Positions 1 to 10,800 of a DNA stretch of 64,000 bases are shown piece after piece. Location: NCBI RefSeq assembly GCF_010093815.1, contig NW_022985549.1:3244804-3308803 (forward strand), in the 5' to 3' direction. The notes below the pieces were generated by a model. The model worked only from the letters and a program-made list of their open reading frames with translations, was not told where the DNA came from and searched no databases. Every line of letters starts with the position of its first letter. Within the stretch, counting starts at the first letter, position 1. Source of the stretch: Pseudovirgaria hyperparasitica (Eukaryota; Ascomycota; Dothideomycetes; Acrospermales; Acrospermaceae). A program made the translations under genes and the position numbers.

Positions 1-1145
1 AAGAGATTTATGTCGACTTGCTGCAGTGCTTTGGCAAGCACTCCATCGCCCGCCCATGACTTTTCCGTGATTGCATCTAGATCTTCCTCATGCGACGAGT
101 AATGCGCCGCAAGTTTCTGCATCGCAGGACGTGACAGCACAAAGCCACTGCCTCCATGCGCGAAGAGCACATCGTCAAGAAACATATGCTTGCCGATATA
201 ATGAGGTTTTTCCGCGTCGAAATTTGCTAAATATGTAGCTAGATTCTGAGCGGATAGATAGGTATCTGGCTCGAGAAACACATACCATTTGGCGTCCGGT
301 CTGTAATCTAGAGCAGCGCGCGTCATTGGTAGGAATTTGAACTTGTCCAGCTTCCAGCCTGGGTTCTCGAGTGCTCCGGCCGGGCCGCTTCCATATAGAA
401 TGGCGTCGTCGAGGCCGGCGCGGCCATGCTCGCGAAGGTGGCGCCAGTGCGTGAAGTCTGGAACACGCGAGCGCGTGGACTCGGATATATGCGCGAGCAC
501 ATCATGGACTGGGTGTCCAGTGATGGTCTCGGACAGATCGGAGTAGATAATGTAAGACGAGATGCAGGTGAGAGTCGTGCGGAAGTGGACGGGAAGTTTC
601 TGGGGGGCTTCAGTCGCGCCGGTCCGTATGACAATGAGGAAGTCTGATGAGAGGGCAGCATGGGGGCAGGGGGGTTCTTGATCTGCATCGGACGCCGGCT
701 GGGGAATGTTATGATGCTGTACTTGGGCATCCTCGTCATCGTCGCTAGGTCGGTGTTTAGGCGCCGCCAAGTCGAGTTTTCCTCGCTGCCGTGCCTCCTT
801 CTCTTCCTTTAAGGCCGTCTCTTCCAAGGACTGTCCTGCTGCGTCTGCACTACCTCGGGCTTCTCCAGTATCTGGTACCCCATGCCAGCGCTCTGCCTGC
901 CCGGCTTCTTCTCTGACTTGTATGCTTGCCAAAGGCTTCTCGTCTGAATAATACCAGTACAACAGCACGCACAAGCAAACGATAATCAACGTCCGAAATC
1001 GTCGCTTCTGTCTGAGTGTACCTGGAGCGGTACGTGGGTTTGAATAAGGCAAGTCGCGTCGACGTGCGGTGCCCATGTAGCCCTGAGCGAATTGGTAGAT
1101 GCGCCTCGAAAGATAGAGAAGGAAGGCGCCCGAGAGCAGGACCAT
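1..1145 (-). CDS. GT31/Fringe-like type II membrane glycosyltransferase (3' end cut by window edge)
   Basis: A single open frame of 381 codons runs on the minus strand from an ATG at 1145 to the left edge, so the C-terminus is missing. The N-terminus is basic and is followed by one membrane segment at about residues 52-66 (LIIVCLCVLLYWYY), as in Golgi type II glycosyltransferases. An acidic, charged stem follows. The catalytic part has the hallmarks of fungal GT31/Fringe-like proteins: WYVFLEPDTYLS (DXD-like site, about residues 288-299), HYIGKHMFLDDVLFAHGGSG and WAGDGVLAKAL near the cut end. These enzymes are expected to add sugars to glycoproteins or glycolipids in the Golgi; donor and acceptor cannot be read here. 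Met24 (codon at 1076) is an alternative start giving a shorter cytosolic tail. Family assignment is from motif memory and no intron is needed. Confidence 0.8.
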   Translation of the reverse strand, partial: MVLLSGAFLLYLSRRIYQFAQGYMGTARRRDLPYSNPRTAPGTLRQKRRFRTLIIVCLCVLLYWYYSDEKPLASIQVREEAGQAERWHGVPDTGEARGSADAAGQSLEETALKEEKEARQRGKLDLAAPKHRPSDDDEDAQVQHHNIPQPASDADQEPPCPHAALSSDFLIVIRTGATEAPQKLPVHFRTTLTCISSYIIYSDLSETITGHPVHDVLAHISESTRSRVPDFTHWRHLREHGRAGLDDAILYGSGPAGALENPGWKLDKFKFLPMTRAALDYRPDAKWYVFLEPDTYLSAQNLATYLANFDAEKPHYIGKHMFLDDVLFAHGGSGFVLSRPAMQKLAAHYSSHEEDLDAITEKSWAGDGVLAKALQQVDINL

Positions 1146-2028
1146 GAGGTTTAAAGAGACGAGAAGCAGACAAACAGAAGAGAGAGTATAAGAATGTCTA
1201 TGGAAACGATATCATGGCTGATGAAGTGAAGATATGCCCAGAAGGTTACGGCGTTGCGAAGTTGTGGCTGGCTAGGACTCTAGAGCTGCTTCCCCGCGAA
1301 ATAACCTTGGAAGCGCTAAGACGGAGCGGAGGCGGGACCCGTACCCAGGCTCTTGGCCACATTTTTTTCCGCTAATATAAGCGACATGGAATATCTCAAT
1401 CAAATTATGAGGGAATGATATCTATCAACTTCAAGATCGGTGGAAGTGCTATTCATCAATAGTTCTATCTAGTCAGAATATCTTATTATCGACGTGGGGG
1501 CTTGGAATCGTGGTTCAAATCACTTTACTTGTAGTTTCATATGATTGAGAGCCCAGGCAGGTGAGCACAGCACCCAAGACGTTCCAACTCTTGATGATCC
1601 TGCACTAACCTAATCAGACTACGACCGCAACATAAAATTATTCCTTCAAGATCTTACGTCTATCAGATATCCGGACGGATACCGGATATTTGATAGTCCA
1701 GCGGACATCCTTCTTGATAACCCTCGGCAAGCGACTCCCTGGCGAACAAGCTCGATCCATTAAGCATTGCCTGCAGCAGAAGATGTGATTCTTGGGTAAT
1801 GCTAAGAATCTGCTCCAAGTCGATGGAGCCTGGTTGTGAACGCCTGGTCAAGCCAGCTCCATCGGATGTGTGACGAATAGCAGCTATGATAACCTACACA
1901 CCACGTCCATTCCAGGCAGGGATTAACGGTAATTACGAGAAAGCAGCACAGGAGTAAAACGACGAGGGTGATCTTACAGTTTCTTCCACTCTATCGCTCA
2001 GCTAGAAAGACAAATCCACGAACTTTTA
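1146..2028. other. Gene-poor spacer with one possible coding relic
   Basis: This spacer of about 880 bp lies upstream of the glycosyltransferase and downstream of the small secreted protein. The only coding-like signal is a minus-strand frame at 1663-1851 containing LEQILSITQESHLLLQAML. It faintly recalls the C-terminal region of AflR-type Zn2Cys6 regulators, but no zinc cluster or full frame is present. I regard it as a possible relic at most. Confidence 0.4.
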
Positions 2029-2722
2029 TCAAATAGGAGCCTCGCCATAATCATCAAAGCAATCTAGGCGAGTAGTTAGCACTAGAACTTCCAATTATCG
2101 GTGCAAATTTACCGCCACACCCCTTAGAATCAGAGAGACAGACTCTAGTAGTGTTCATAGCATCTTCAGCCTGTCCATTGACCTTATCCTTCTTCGCGTT
2201 ACCACAATTCAGAACGTCCCGAGCGACTTGTCGGATCGTTATCGGCTCTGGCAAATTTGGCACACCGAATGTGGTGCTATATCTGCCGGGCTGCGCGGCA
2301 GCGTAGACACAGCAGCCCCTATAGCAAGCAACACTAGATCTACGTGTTAGAAACACAAGAGAGAAAGAACAGATGGCCTTACTTCCATGCGTAGTAGCCA
2401 AGTTTGTTCTCACTAAAATTGGTAAAGCTACAAGGTTTCTTAGTCGTGTAGCTGTTGTATGTTAGAAACCGAACGCTCGATGTCCATGAGAGGTTACCTT
2501 TGATTCCAGTTCGCATCGTTATTTAGTAAGTTTTGGCAGTCTGACAAGATAGCGTTGCCTGTGAAGAAGAGAAATGAGCTAGTCCAGTGATTCACTGCTT
2601 GAGGCTGGAGTCTTACTAGTAAGACCGCATTTAAGCTCATCAGTATCTCTTCGAATGATACGAAAAGAGGTTACGGAGATAATGAGGAAAGGTATAATTA
2701 ACATCAAAGTCGTGAAGTACAT
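2029..2722 (-). CDS. Small secreted cysteine-rich protein (effector-like), five exons
   Basis: Five exons join in frame on the minus strand: 2722-2617, 2558-2498, 2451-2383, 2339-2113 and 2063-2029, giving 165 aa. The introns are 58, 46, 43 and 49 nt, start GTAA and end AG. Introns 2-4 carry CTAAC branch-like motifs. The last intron matters: without it the frame runs on to a false stop at 2054. With it the tail becomes CGDCFDDYGEAPI. An N-terminal hydrophobic stretch (MYFTTLMLIIPFLIISV) is a likely signal peptide. The mature part has ten cysteines, including VACYRGCCVY, VLNCG and the tail CGDC, which would allow five disulfides. An in-frame ATG at 2752 adds ten residues. I do not recognise the family. 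Size, secretion signal, cysteine content and gene-poor setting resemble fungal effector or antimicrobial candidates, which is inference only. Confidence 0.7.
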
Positions 2723-2752
2723 CTCGGCTTTGTGGAGACTTAGGAGCCTCAT

Positions 2753-4099
2753 GTTTCAAATTGAGGAGAATAGCAGTTGACTTACATTGTTGGGGAGCGT
2801 ATGTAGCGTAACGTAACTTGTCGCATAGTAGCTAGCCGCGGACCGATGGCTTACTATTCCGCTTTGAGTGGCCCGGAAAACTCTGATACACTAGCAGATA
2901 AAGCAATGACACAATGATAAGATCTGGATTCAACATGGTACACATTTGTCCATCTTTCCTCGATCTTCAATGATTTCTTTCGAATATGACGCATGCATCT
3001 TGTCGAAAATGTGCTCTATCTTAGTATATGTACAGTGTCTAGTCGATGAGGTAAGACTACGTGGCACTGTCAAGTGTCATGTAATTGACGCCGAAACTTT
3101 GAGCGTCCCCATGGCGAGGACTTCGATATTTACCACGTGATAACTGTATATATTCTACCTATAGTACTGTATGAAGTGTGGAAGGGTAGTAGTCTTCAGT
3201 GCGGTATTTAGTACGGAGAATTCCATTGTCTTAAGATATGATAATACAAGTCTTTGATCCTCACATTAATTATGGGTGGGAGTGTAAAAAGAGAGTATAG
3301 TATTTATGTGCAGATCCAATGGACTAGATTAAGCAAAGCCAAGCTCGTGTAACGGCAGACATCCATTACTAGGAGGCCACAATCTCGTAATTCCTGAAAG
3401 GGGTAAATTATCGTATGACTGAAATTCGACAAAAGTAACTTAGACTAGTGTCGTTTTGATTTTAAGTAATACTACTAAAGTATAGACGTCCATAGGATGA
3501 AATCTAAGGTCTAAGGAACATTCTTGCATGCCCGCTGTGATTTATACCAAGTCCTATCTTGTTCATGCATTTGGTTTAGCTTGCAAGAGTCGTGCCGGAA
3601 TCCGAAACGGCTTCCACATACGCTAACCTTTGCATTGTCTCGCACAGTCAGCCATGCGCACACAGCGTGAGGCCGATCGGGAACGAACGGTTTGTCATGT
3701 AATTAACCAACCATGCAGTGGACAAGGTTAACTGACGTGAACTACACTGGGGGTGTGGTCAAACATCTAGCTTCCCGTGCGAGTAGCATACCTATCTATG
3801 CAATTTCGAATGTCGAGTCATGGCTAAAGAACGTGTGATATATCGCATCTCACGTTTGGAGTTGGTGAACTCTCCCTTGCTCTACCGTGCATGGCATTAG
3901 ATGTGGGACTCTTGTCAGCCTTATGGATCAGTGTAAAATGACGACCTTGAACTCAACGTTTACACGACATCTCGATCTCTCCCCGCCAAACACTCAACCG
4001 GATAATCTAACAGTCTTCCTTTGATCCCTCTTTATCGACCTCATTTAGTTTCCCCTGATCCTTGATATAGCAATTTGTCCGCACCTCCTTTCAACCATC
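2753..4099. other. Gene-poor spacer, no gene recognised
   Basis: This is 1.3 kb of AT-leaning sequence with short frames only (longest about 64 codons at 2946-3140, no family resemblance). The last 150 bp are pyrimidine-rich and probably serve as promoter and 5'UTR of the small frame beginning at 4100. Confidence 0.5.
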
Positions 4100-4360
4100 A
4101 TGCTCTCCAGCTCCTTGACGGCCCGCAACCTCGGTCTAGGCATCGGCCTCGCACTCGCTATCTCTGGATGTGCTATTTCCAGCATTGTTCTTTTGCGACG
4201 CTGGTATTTTGCTCGACAGGATCAACGAGGCGAAACTGAGGTAGAGCGATGTGGGAGCGAACATGTAGTACATCTCCCGATACCCTCCTCACCACTCTGT
4301 CGCCAGAATCTCCACCATGGGCATACAAATAAGAAAGGAGAGGATAGAGAGACTGTATAG
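4100..4360 (+). CDS. Small hypothetical single-pass membrane protein
   Basis: An 86-codon frame follows a pyrimidine-rich leader typical of fungal 5'UTRs, and its start context (ACCATCATG) is good. Residues about 10-34 form one membrane segment (LGLGIGLALAISGCAISSIVLL). It is followed by RRWYF and a polar, charged tail, so the topology would be N-out or signal-anchor with a short soluble tail. No family is recognised. The frame could continue through an intron, since a possible GTAGAG donor lies shortly after GETE, so the C-terminus is uncertain. It ends 242 bp from the convergent metalloprotease gene. The frame may not be a gene at all. Confidence 0.4.
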   Translation: MLSSSLTARNLGLGIGLALAISGCAISSIVLLRRWYFARQDQRGETEVERCGSEHVVHLPIPSSPLCRQNLHHGHTNKKGEDRETV

Positions 4361-4602
4361 AAGCCTTGGGGACGAGTTGCATGAACGTTGTTATAGTCTA
4401 AGAGTGAGTGAGCATGAGAGGGTTTTTTTTGATAGTCTTTTGTCAGAATGGAAAGCAGGCGGGAAAATGATATAAAGTGCTTTGCTGACGTAGATGACAG
4501 GTGATCGGCGGTACCACCACAAGGTGCCTTGCGACTGGGTTTATACAAGAACGTACCGAAATGCTACTCCATAGGTTAACCAGAGGCTTTCACTGCTACT
4601 CA

Positions 4603-5691
4603 TTACCAACGGGAACGCTTCGGTACCAGGACACCAGCTGCGGCTTGTGTGGGATTCGGATGGAGCTTGTAATTCAATGAGTCCAACAGGGCGAGCATGC
4701 CAAAGTGAGCTGTCCGTTGTTAATAGGAGCTACCGTGAGCCGTACGAGCGTTGTAGACTAACCATAATTATCCGCATTGAGGAGCGCATCGACTGTCTGT
4801 TTTCTAATGATGTTACTCCAACCATACGCACCGGTTGATAGTTCCACGTCTTCCGCTACACGAAGAGGTTTAGTATCATGATGGCATCCGGTAAGGGAGA
4901 GAGAGAGCATATCTTACTAAACATAGGTGGAGTGTGTGTGAGTTCATGTAGTATCGTAGGGCTCATAAAGAGGTCTAGGTCAACCATAGATAATGGCATG
5001 GAGTTAGCCGGGAATTGGGCTATAACTTCCGTAAGTGAGGGTCTCAGTCCTTCAAACATCTTATCGCATAGAGTTATGCTAGCTCGTTCTTTTGGTACGG
5101 GCTCCGAAGGTGGATAGCTTAGAGAGTCTAGTTTATGACGATATGTTGCCGCCGCGGTAGTACGTTTAAAGCACATTGGAATGCCCGGGAAGTACAGACC
5201 ACTGATAGGATCCTCCAATACTAGATACTCCGGAGGAACCTGTGAGTTTTGCAGGTACGGTCGGGTCCGTTAGGGAACCATTCCTGCAGCTTGTGCCTCG
5301 GGAACTCAGTTCGATCGTGTGCCAGAGTCCAGCGTCTATCGCCATCACAGTAAATATGGATATCTGCCAACCTCCACCTAGGTTCATGAGTCATTGACGC
5401 GATTTCCCCCATGATACCGCGGACAGAATCAACAGCATCTTCATCCTCATCAGGATCGGCGTTATAGACGCGCATGAAGGCAGCTCTAGTCTCAGGAGAC
5501 ATCGGGTCAATCGCTAAAAGATCTTCCGCCAGCTCGGCCATTTTCAGTGCTTCTGCGAAGGCTCTGGTCAATCCGCGACGGCCATTACAGGATGAATGGA
5601 AAGCAAACGTTGAAGCGGCGAGGGAGTGGGTAAAGAAGACAGATGCTACGAGTAGGGACACGGTGACGATTTTATCCTGAATTAAGATCAT
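4603..5691 (-). CDS. Secreted deuterolysin-like zinc metalloprotease with an unresolved frame break
   Basis: Minus-strand coding blocks are 5691 to about 5255, about 5255-4918, 4855-4763 and 4709-4603. The protein starts with a signal peptide (MILIQDKIVTVSLLVASVFF...). It contains CDGDRRW, the zinc-binding HELTH motif and, after two good introns (4917-4856 with an ACTAAAC branch motif, and 4762-4710), the block GAYGWSN...NADNYAHFG typical of fungal M35-like secreted proteases. The first block stops at TAG near 5219, while the second is open in another frame from about 5270 (QVPPEYLVLEDP). No intron with consensus ends restores the frame: a 19-nt GT-AG stretch there is too short, and longer options need GTTCCC donors. 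It could be a real frameshift (pseudogene), a sequencing error or an unusual intron. The family would cleave host or environmental proteins outside the cell. Confidence 0.65.
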
Positions 5692-5796
5692 GACCAAAAG
5701 AATGAATGATAAAGATGAAAGCTCCTGGAGATAGAAAGAATAACAGCAGTTAGATGTGAATTCATGGCTTGGGTTCCTGAAGGACTTGCCTACTCT

Positions 5797-5804
5797 TATA
5801 TATA
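5797..5804 (-). promoter_or_regulatory. TATA-like element upstream of the metalloprotease
   Basis: TATATATA lies about 105 bp upstream of the metalloprotease ATG (5691) on its coding strand, a plausible core promoter position. Motif only; low specificity in AT-rich DNA. Confidence 0.3.
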
Positions 5805-7829
5805 GCTTTATGAGAATATCGAGGACTCTACTCAGAATGTTTGGGAACCTAGGGGTTTCAGCTATTCATTCTAGCTCTTCAATACCCATGACTAGAGCGA
5901 GTCAGCCTTCAAGTATGTCGGGCATCCGCTGATGTCGAAAGTGACATGAGAGAGTCATGAAGTTTTGAACGGTAGTCTCGTCTGGGTTAAACCGTGTGTG
6001 CAAACCAGAATATCCCGGATCCGGCAGTTGCTCATTATCAGAATTTTTTCCGTAATTTTTTCCGTTAACCTATTCCGGCGTGATCCCGAGAGCTAGTACT
6101 AGTTCAAACAAGCTAGCGCTAGACTCTCTGGTACTTCTACTACTAATAGTAGATTTGGTCTGGTTTCAATAGCGGTAGACATCTTATGATTTCAAAGATT
6201 ATACTATTTCAGGAATTCCAACTAGCACTTGGTGCGTGTTAGCAAATAAGCCTAAGTACTCCTAGAAATTAAGTACTAATTATATGTTCATATGCAGACT
6301 GTATTTATGTGTCTTTATACTAGTTCAATACTATAATCTTATACAAGCTATATAAAATGGCACCAGAGAAGCTCTAATAGATGTATACGATTACTAGGGT
6401 GGCCTGCGGCCGGTAGACTATAGGCCCTCGTGGAGAAAGTCAGGCTAAGGCATAGCGGAAAAGCGATACTCCACGCCGAGACATGAAACATTATTGCATC
6501 ATAAACCGTGATTTTCACCCGGTGATTCTAATGAGGGCGCCAGCGGGTGCTGGTTAAATATTGTATCTTTTTATAATTCCTTTGGAATGGTGGGGGTCGC
6601 GAGCCGGGAACTATAACTTTTATGTAGGGCGACATTCAGAACACAGCACGTGTCCTTGTCTTCTGTCGCTAACCTTGTCGGGAACAGGTGGACAAACATT
6701 GGAATTTTCTGGAAGGTTCTATGATGCACGTGGAAAACTTCGAAAAATTTCTTTGAATGGGAAATGAAGACTCTAATCAAACTGAGTGACGACTGTGGAG
6801 CGAGTTGTGTCCTACTCTGGCCAGTGCGCATGTTGAAGGTGAGATATTTTTAGTTTAGGGAGTTTCAACGTTGTGGGGCGGCCCGAGTCCCCAACCGTTA
6901 TATAATCTACATGATAATCAAGTACCGAAGGGTCTGCCTCAATCAACGCGTACTTCTGAGTATGCGTGTCTCAATTGTCTGTTTTCCAAAGTCTACACGG
7001 GTCGCTTCGTTAGATCGATGCTGTCTTGAAGCGTCCGCCTACCTCAGCCTGCTACTCCATGATGGGATTGACTGAACCTCTGTTGCACTGCAGTCTGCTT
7101 GACTACACACTCCTGAGTACTACCCGGGACGCAATGTCCCAAGAATAATTAAACGCGCGAAGATAAAGGACAGAATATCTGCTCCCGGTCATGTGATTAG
7201 TGACTGCGTTATATGTTTGAAGTGGGTTTCTCATTGTGCGCTGGTCGTGGTATGTCCCGGATAACAAATGATAATCAATATACTACGCTGCCCGAATACA
7301 CGCCCAGCTTCATACTAGATAGCTACCTCTAGCCGACAAAAGAGTCGCCATTGACCAGCGCCTGAACATTCGCCCAACTTATTTGATTGTAATCCTTCCC
7401 TTTCAATGAGAAAAACCACCTGAGTTGAAGTGGTGTTCTAGGTAAGCCGGCTGGGAGTCAGAGTCCATGGCTATTTATTTTCGCCTGGTGGTCCGAGCCC
7501 GATGCTGCGCGAAGCCGGTCAAGCGCACTGGGTGAACTGTGACCTTTCGATATGTCATTGAGCGAATTCATCCTAATCCATCTCATAGTATTCAAGACTC
7601 GTCATGGGTTTCGGCACTGTGGGTCGTGTCCCAAGAATAGCTACAGACCGTCCAAGTCCGGGGTGCGACATTGCAGTCCGAGCAAGATTGTATGGCCGAA
7701 AATCAACGATGCCTCTGTGATTGGTTGTTTGGTCATTCGAATGTCTGCAGTGGGTCGGCAACAGCTTCGAAGGCAGATCATTTAAAGTGGTTTGCCTATC
7801 TCGAACGCTCGAGACCTCCCGTCACCATT
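5805..7829. other. Gene-poor, locally AT-rich spacer
   Basis: About 2 kb without a credible gene separates the metalloprotease and the large secreted protein. The part around 6180-6360 is markedly AT-rich. Frames are short and show no recognisable domain on either strand. The last few hundred bases probably contain the promoter of the gene starting at 7830. Confidence 0.5.
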
Positions 7830-10800
7830 ATGGCGAAGTTCACCGCACATATCGTGGTCGGCTTGTCGCTGTTGTCTGCCGCCGCGCAGGCTGCGAGCCT
7901 TCCACGTGTGGGCACGAGACTGGCAAATCGCCAGATCGAGCTCACCTCCTGTCCTGAAGATGATGGAAGCCCTACATGTAAGTCGATTGGTAGTGAGCCG
8001 GGTTCAAGCTGACTTTCGGTAGTGATGTGTTCCGACAAAGCCTGTACAAAATCTGAATCCGATGACGGAGTCTGTCGCATTGAGGTCCCGACGGGATCTC
8101 GCAAGTGCGGCTGCTGCCCAACTTCTACTGAATTGAAATGCTCCGAGTGTGGAGGGAACGCCGAGGATGGTGTCTGCAAAGGTAGTGGCATCACTGGAAT
8201 CGCCTACCGCGGTTGCAAATGTACGGCACACCGCGTCTTGCCCCAACGTCGTGATGACCGCATCATTCCTCTACATATATCTCTTGACTCTTCGGAAGAA
8301 CAGTCACCAGCGGCTATCAATAAACCTTCACCTCCATCTCTTGGGTCCTTCGGGTCTTCTGAGTCTTCAGAGTCTCCTGGGTCCTCTAAGTCTCCTGGGT
8401 CTCCGGGGATTCTTGGGTTTGCTGGGTCTTCAGGGTCTCCTGGGTCTCGTGAGTCTTCAGGATCTTCAGGATCTTCAGGGTCTCCTGGAACTCCTGGGTT
8501 TGTCGGGTTTGCTGGGTCTTCAGGGTCTCCTGGGTCTCGTGAGTCTTCAGGATCTTCAGGATCTTCAGGGTCTCCTGGAACTCCTGGGTTTGTCGGGTTT
8601 GCTGGGTCTCCTGGGTCTCCTGGGTCTCCTGGATCTCGAGGATCTCCTGGTTCTCATCCAGAGCCTCTACCTGGATGGTCGGCGTCCTCTGGACCTCTTC
8701 CTCCGTCTTCTAGGGGCCCAGGGTCTGAAGCTCCACACTCTGCGGGTTTTTCAAAGTCTCCGGGATTTCCATCACCCGAGTCTCTCGAGGCTGGGTCTCC
8801 TCAGGCGCAGTTTTCCGGCTCTCGATCTGCTAACTCACCCGGGTCTATAGCGCCCGGGGTTCCCGGATTCTTGTCTTCTTCCCAGTCTCCTGGGACTGCA
8901 GCTCCTGGCTTCCGCGGCTCGCCCGGCTCTCCCGACTCGCCCAACTCTCCTGCGCCTCTTTCCGGGTCTAGGAATTCTGGTTTTCCAACCGCTGAGGCTC
9001 AACACGAGCTCTTTGAGCCTGTTGGGATTATACCACACGAAAGCGAGGAAGCCAAAGGTCATGATAATGGCGGGAAGCAGTTCGTCCCTTTGATAGGTGC
9101 TGTACCTGTACCTCAGAAGTATTGGGATCAAGCGATTAATTGGATAAAAAAGCCTTTTGTCCGCAATCGTCCACAAACAGGCTCGTCTGAGCCTGACCCT
9201 CCACCTCTCTACAGTCCTCCTGGGGCACCTGGAGCTGTTTCGAACGCAGCGCTTTCTGCTGGTGGACCTGGTGCGGGTGTTGGGTCTCCTCCAGTCAGTG
9301 GGGCTCTTCCTCCTGCGCCTCCTGTGCCTCCTACGCATCCTGGGACCCCTTCGGCTCTTGGGGCTCCTGGAGCGCTTGCTGCTGGTGGGGCTGCTATGGC
9401 TGCTGCGGCACCCGCTGCGGCTGCTTTAGGAGGAGCGGGTCTTAACGCTGCTTCGACTGCGGCTCAGGCTGAACTTGGGCTTGATAGTGCTGCAGTTAAT
9501 GCTGCAGGTGGTGCGGCAGGTGGTGCTGCGAGTGTGGCTGGCGGTGTGGCTGGTGCCGCCGGTAATGCTGCTGGTGCCGCCGGTAACGTGGCTGGTGGTG
9601 CAGCCGGTGCCGTGGGCGGTGTGGCTGGTGCCGCCGGTAACGTGGCTGGTGCAGCCGGTAACGTGGCTGGTGGTGCAGCCGGTGCCGTGGGTGGTGTGGC
9701 TGGTGCAGCCGGTAATGTGGCTGGGGGTGCAGCCAATATAGCAAGTGCTGGAGCTAACATGGCTGGTGCCGGAGCGAATCTTGCCGCTAACGGGGCTAGT
9801 GCCGGGGCTAAGCTAGCCACTACCGGAGCTGATGTTGCAGCTGATACGGCAGCCAATGGAGCCAAAGCGGCAGGTGCAGCAGCTGGTGCAGCTGGTGGTG
9901 CAGCCAGTGGTGTGGGCGGTGTTGCGAGTGGTTTGGGTGGTGCTGTGAATGGTTTGGGCGGTGCGCTTAGTGGTATATCCAAGGCCACAAGTGGTATAGG
10001 CTCCTCGATTTTTGATGCGGGTAAGCATGCCTTGTCTTCTCTCACTGGCGGTGGTGGTGGTGGTGGTGGAGGAGGTGGTGGTCGGCCCAAGTCTCTATCT
10101 CCGGGGTCTCCGCCTTTATCTCCTCCACCTTCTGCACCTCTGCCTCCACTTCCCGATTCCCAATCACTGGCACCACCTCCCGACTCCAAATCACCGTCAT
10201 CACCACCATCACCACCTCCCGGCCTTGAACGGCTTTCTGGTGCGCCTCAGCCTGCAAACGTTGGACCTCTACCTCCGCCTCCTGGCACTCCGTTTCCACC
10301 TCCAAAGGCCGACTTACCTGGCCCTCCACCCGACACCCCGCGCCCGGCGCATGAGTGCTCACTCCTGACTTCGCCATCATGTACCAGCTGTGGAGGCAAG
10401 GGGGGATGGTGTCAGATCGGTCCGAATGCAGGATGTCCTTGCCAGGCTGCTGCATGTAACGCAGATCAGAAGCCGCGATGTGAAGAGGCTACCTGTCAAG
10501 GAGACGACAGGAACCAGTGTACCCAAGGCCCCGAGAAAGGCTGTCTATGCGAAAAATCCGAAAGGTCTTGCAAGCGAGGTCCGACACCGAAATGTGAAGA
10601 GGTTACGTGTCAAGGAGACGACATGAACCAGTGTACCCAAGGCCCCGAGGCAGGCTGTCCATGCGAAAAGTCCGCAAGGTCGTGCAACCCGGCTCAGAGG
10701 CCGAGTTGTAAAGATAATACGTGTAAAGGAGATGACAAGAACAAGTGCACCAACGGCCCGGAGGAAGGTTGTGATTGCATTGCGGATCGCGCCGAGGGTG

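Noticed and set aside
1495-1530. GTGGTTCAAATCA as a tRNA B-box
   Set aside because: No A-box, cloverleaf or acceptor stem can be drawn around it.
2054-2112. The stop at 2054 as the end of the small secreted protein
   Set aside because: This stretch contains a complete 49-nt intron (GTAAAT, GCTAAC branch motif, TAG) and splicing it gives a more sensible cysteine-containing C-terminus ending at 2029.
8149-10455. Long frames on both strands overlapping the collagen-like and Ala/Gly regions (up to 241 codons)
   Set aside because: They are alternate-frame readings of the same tandem repeats. The secreted-protein frame is the only one with signal peptide, exons and cysteine modules.
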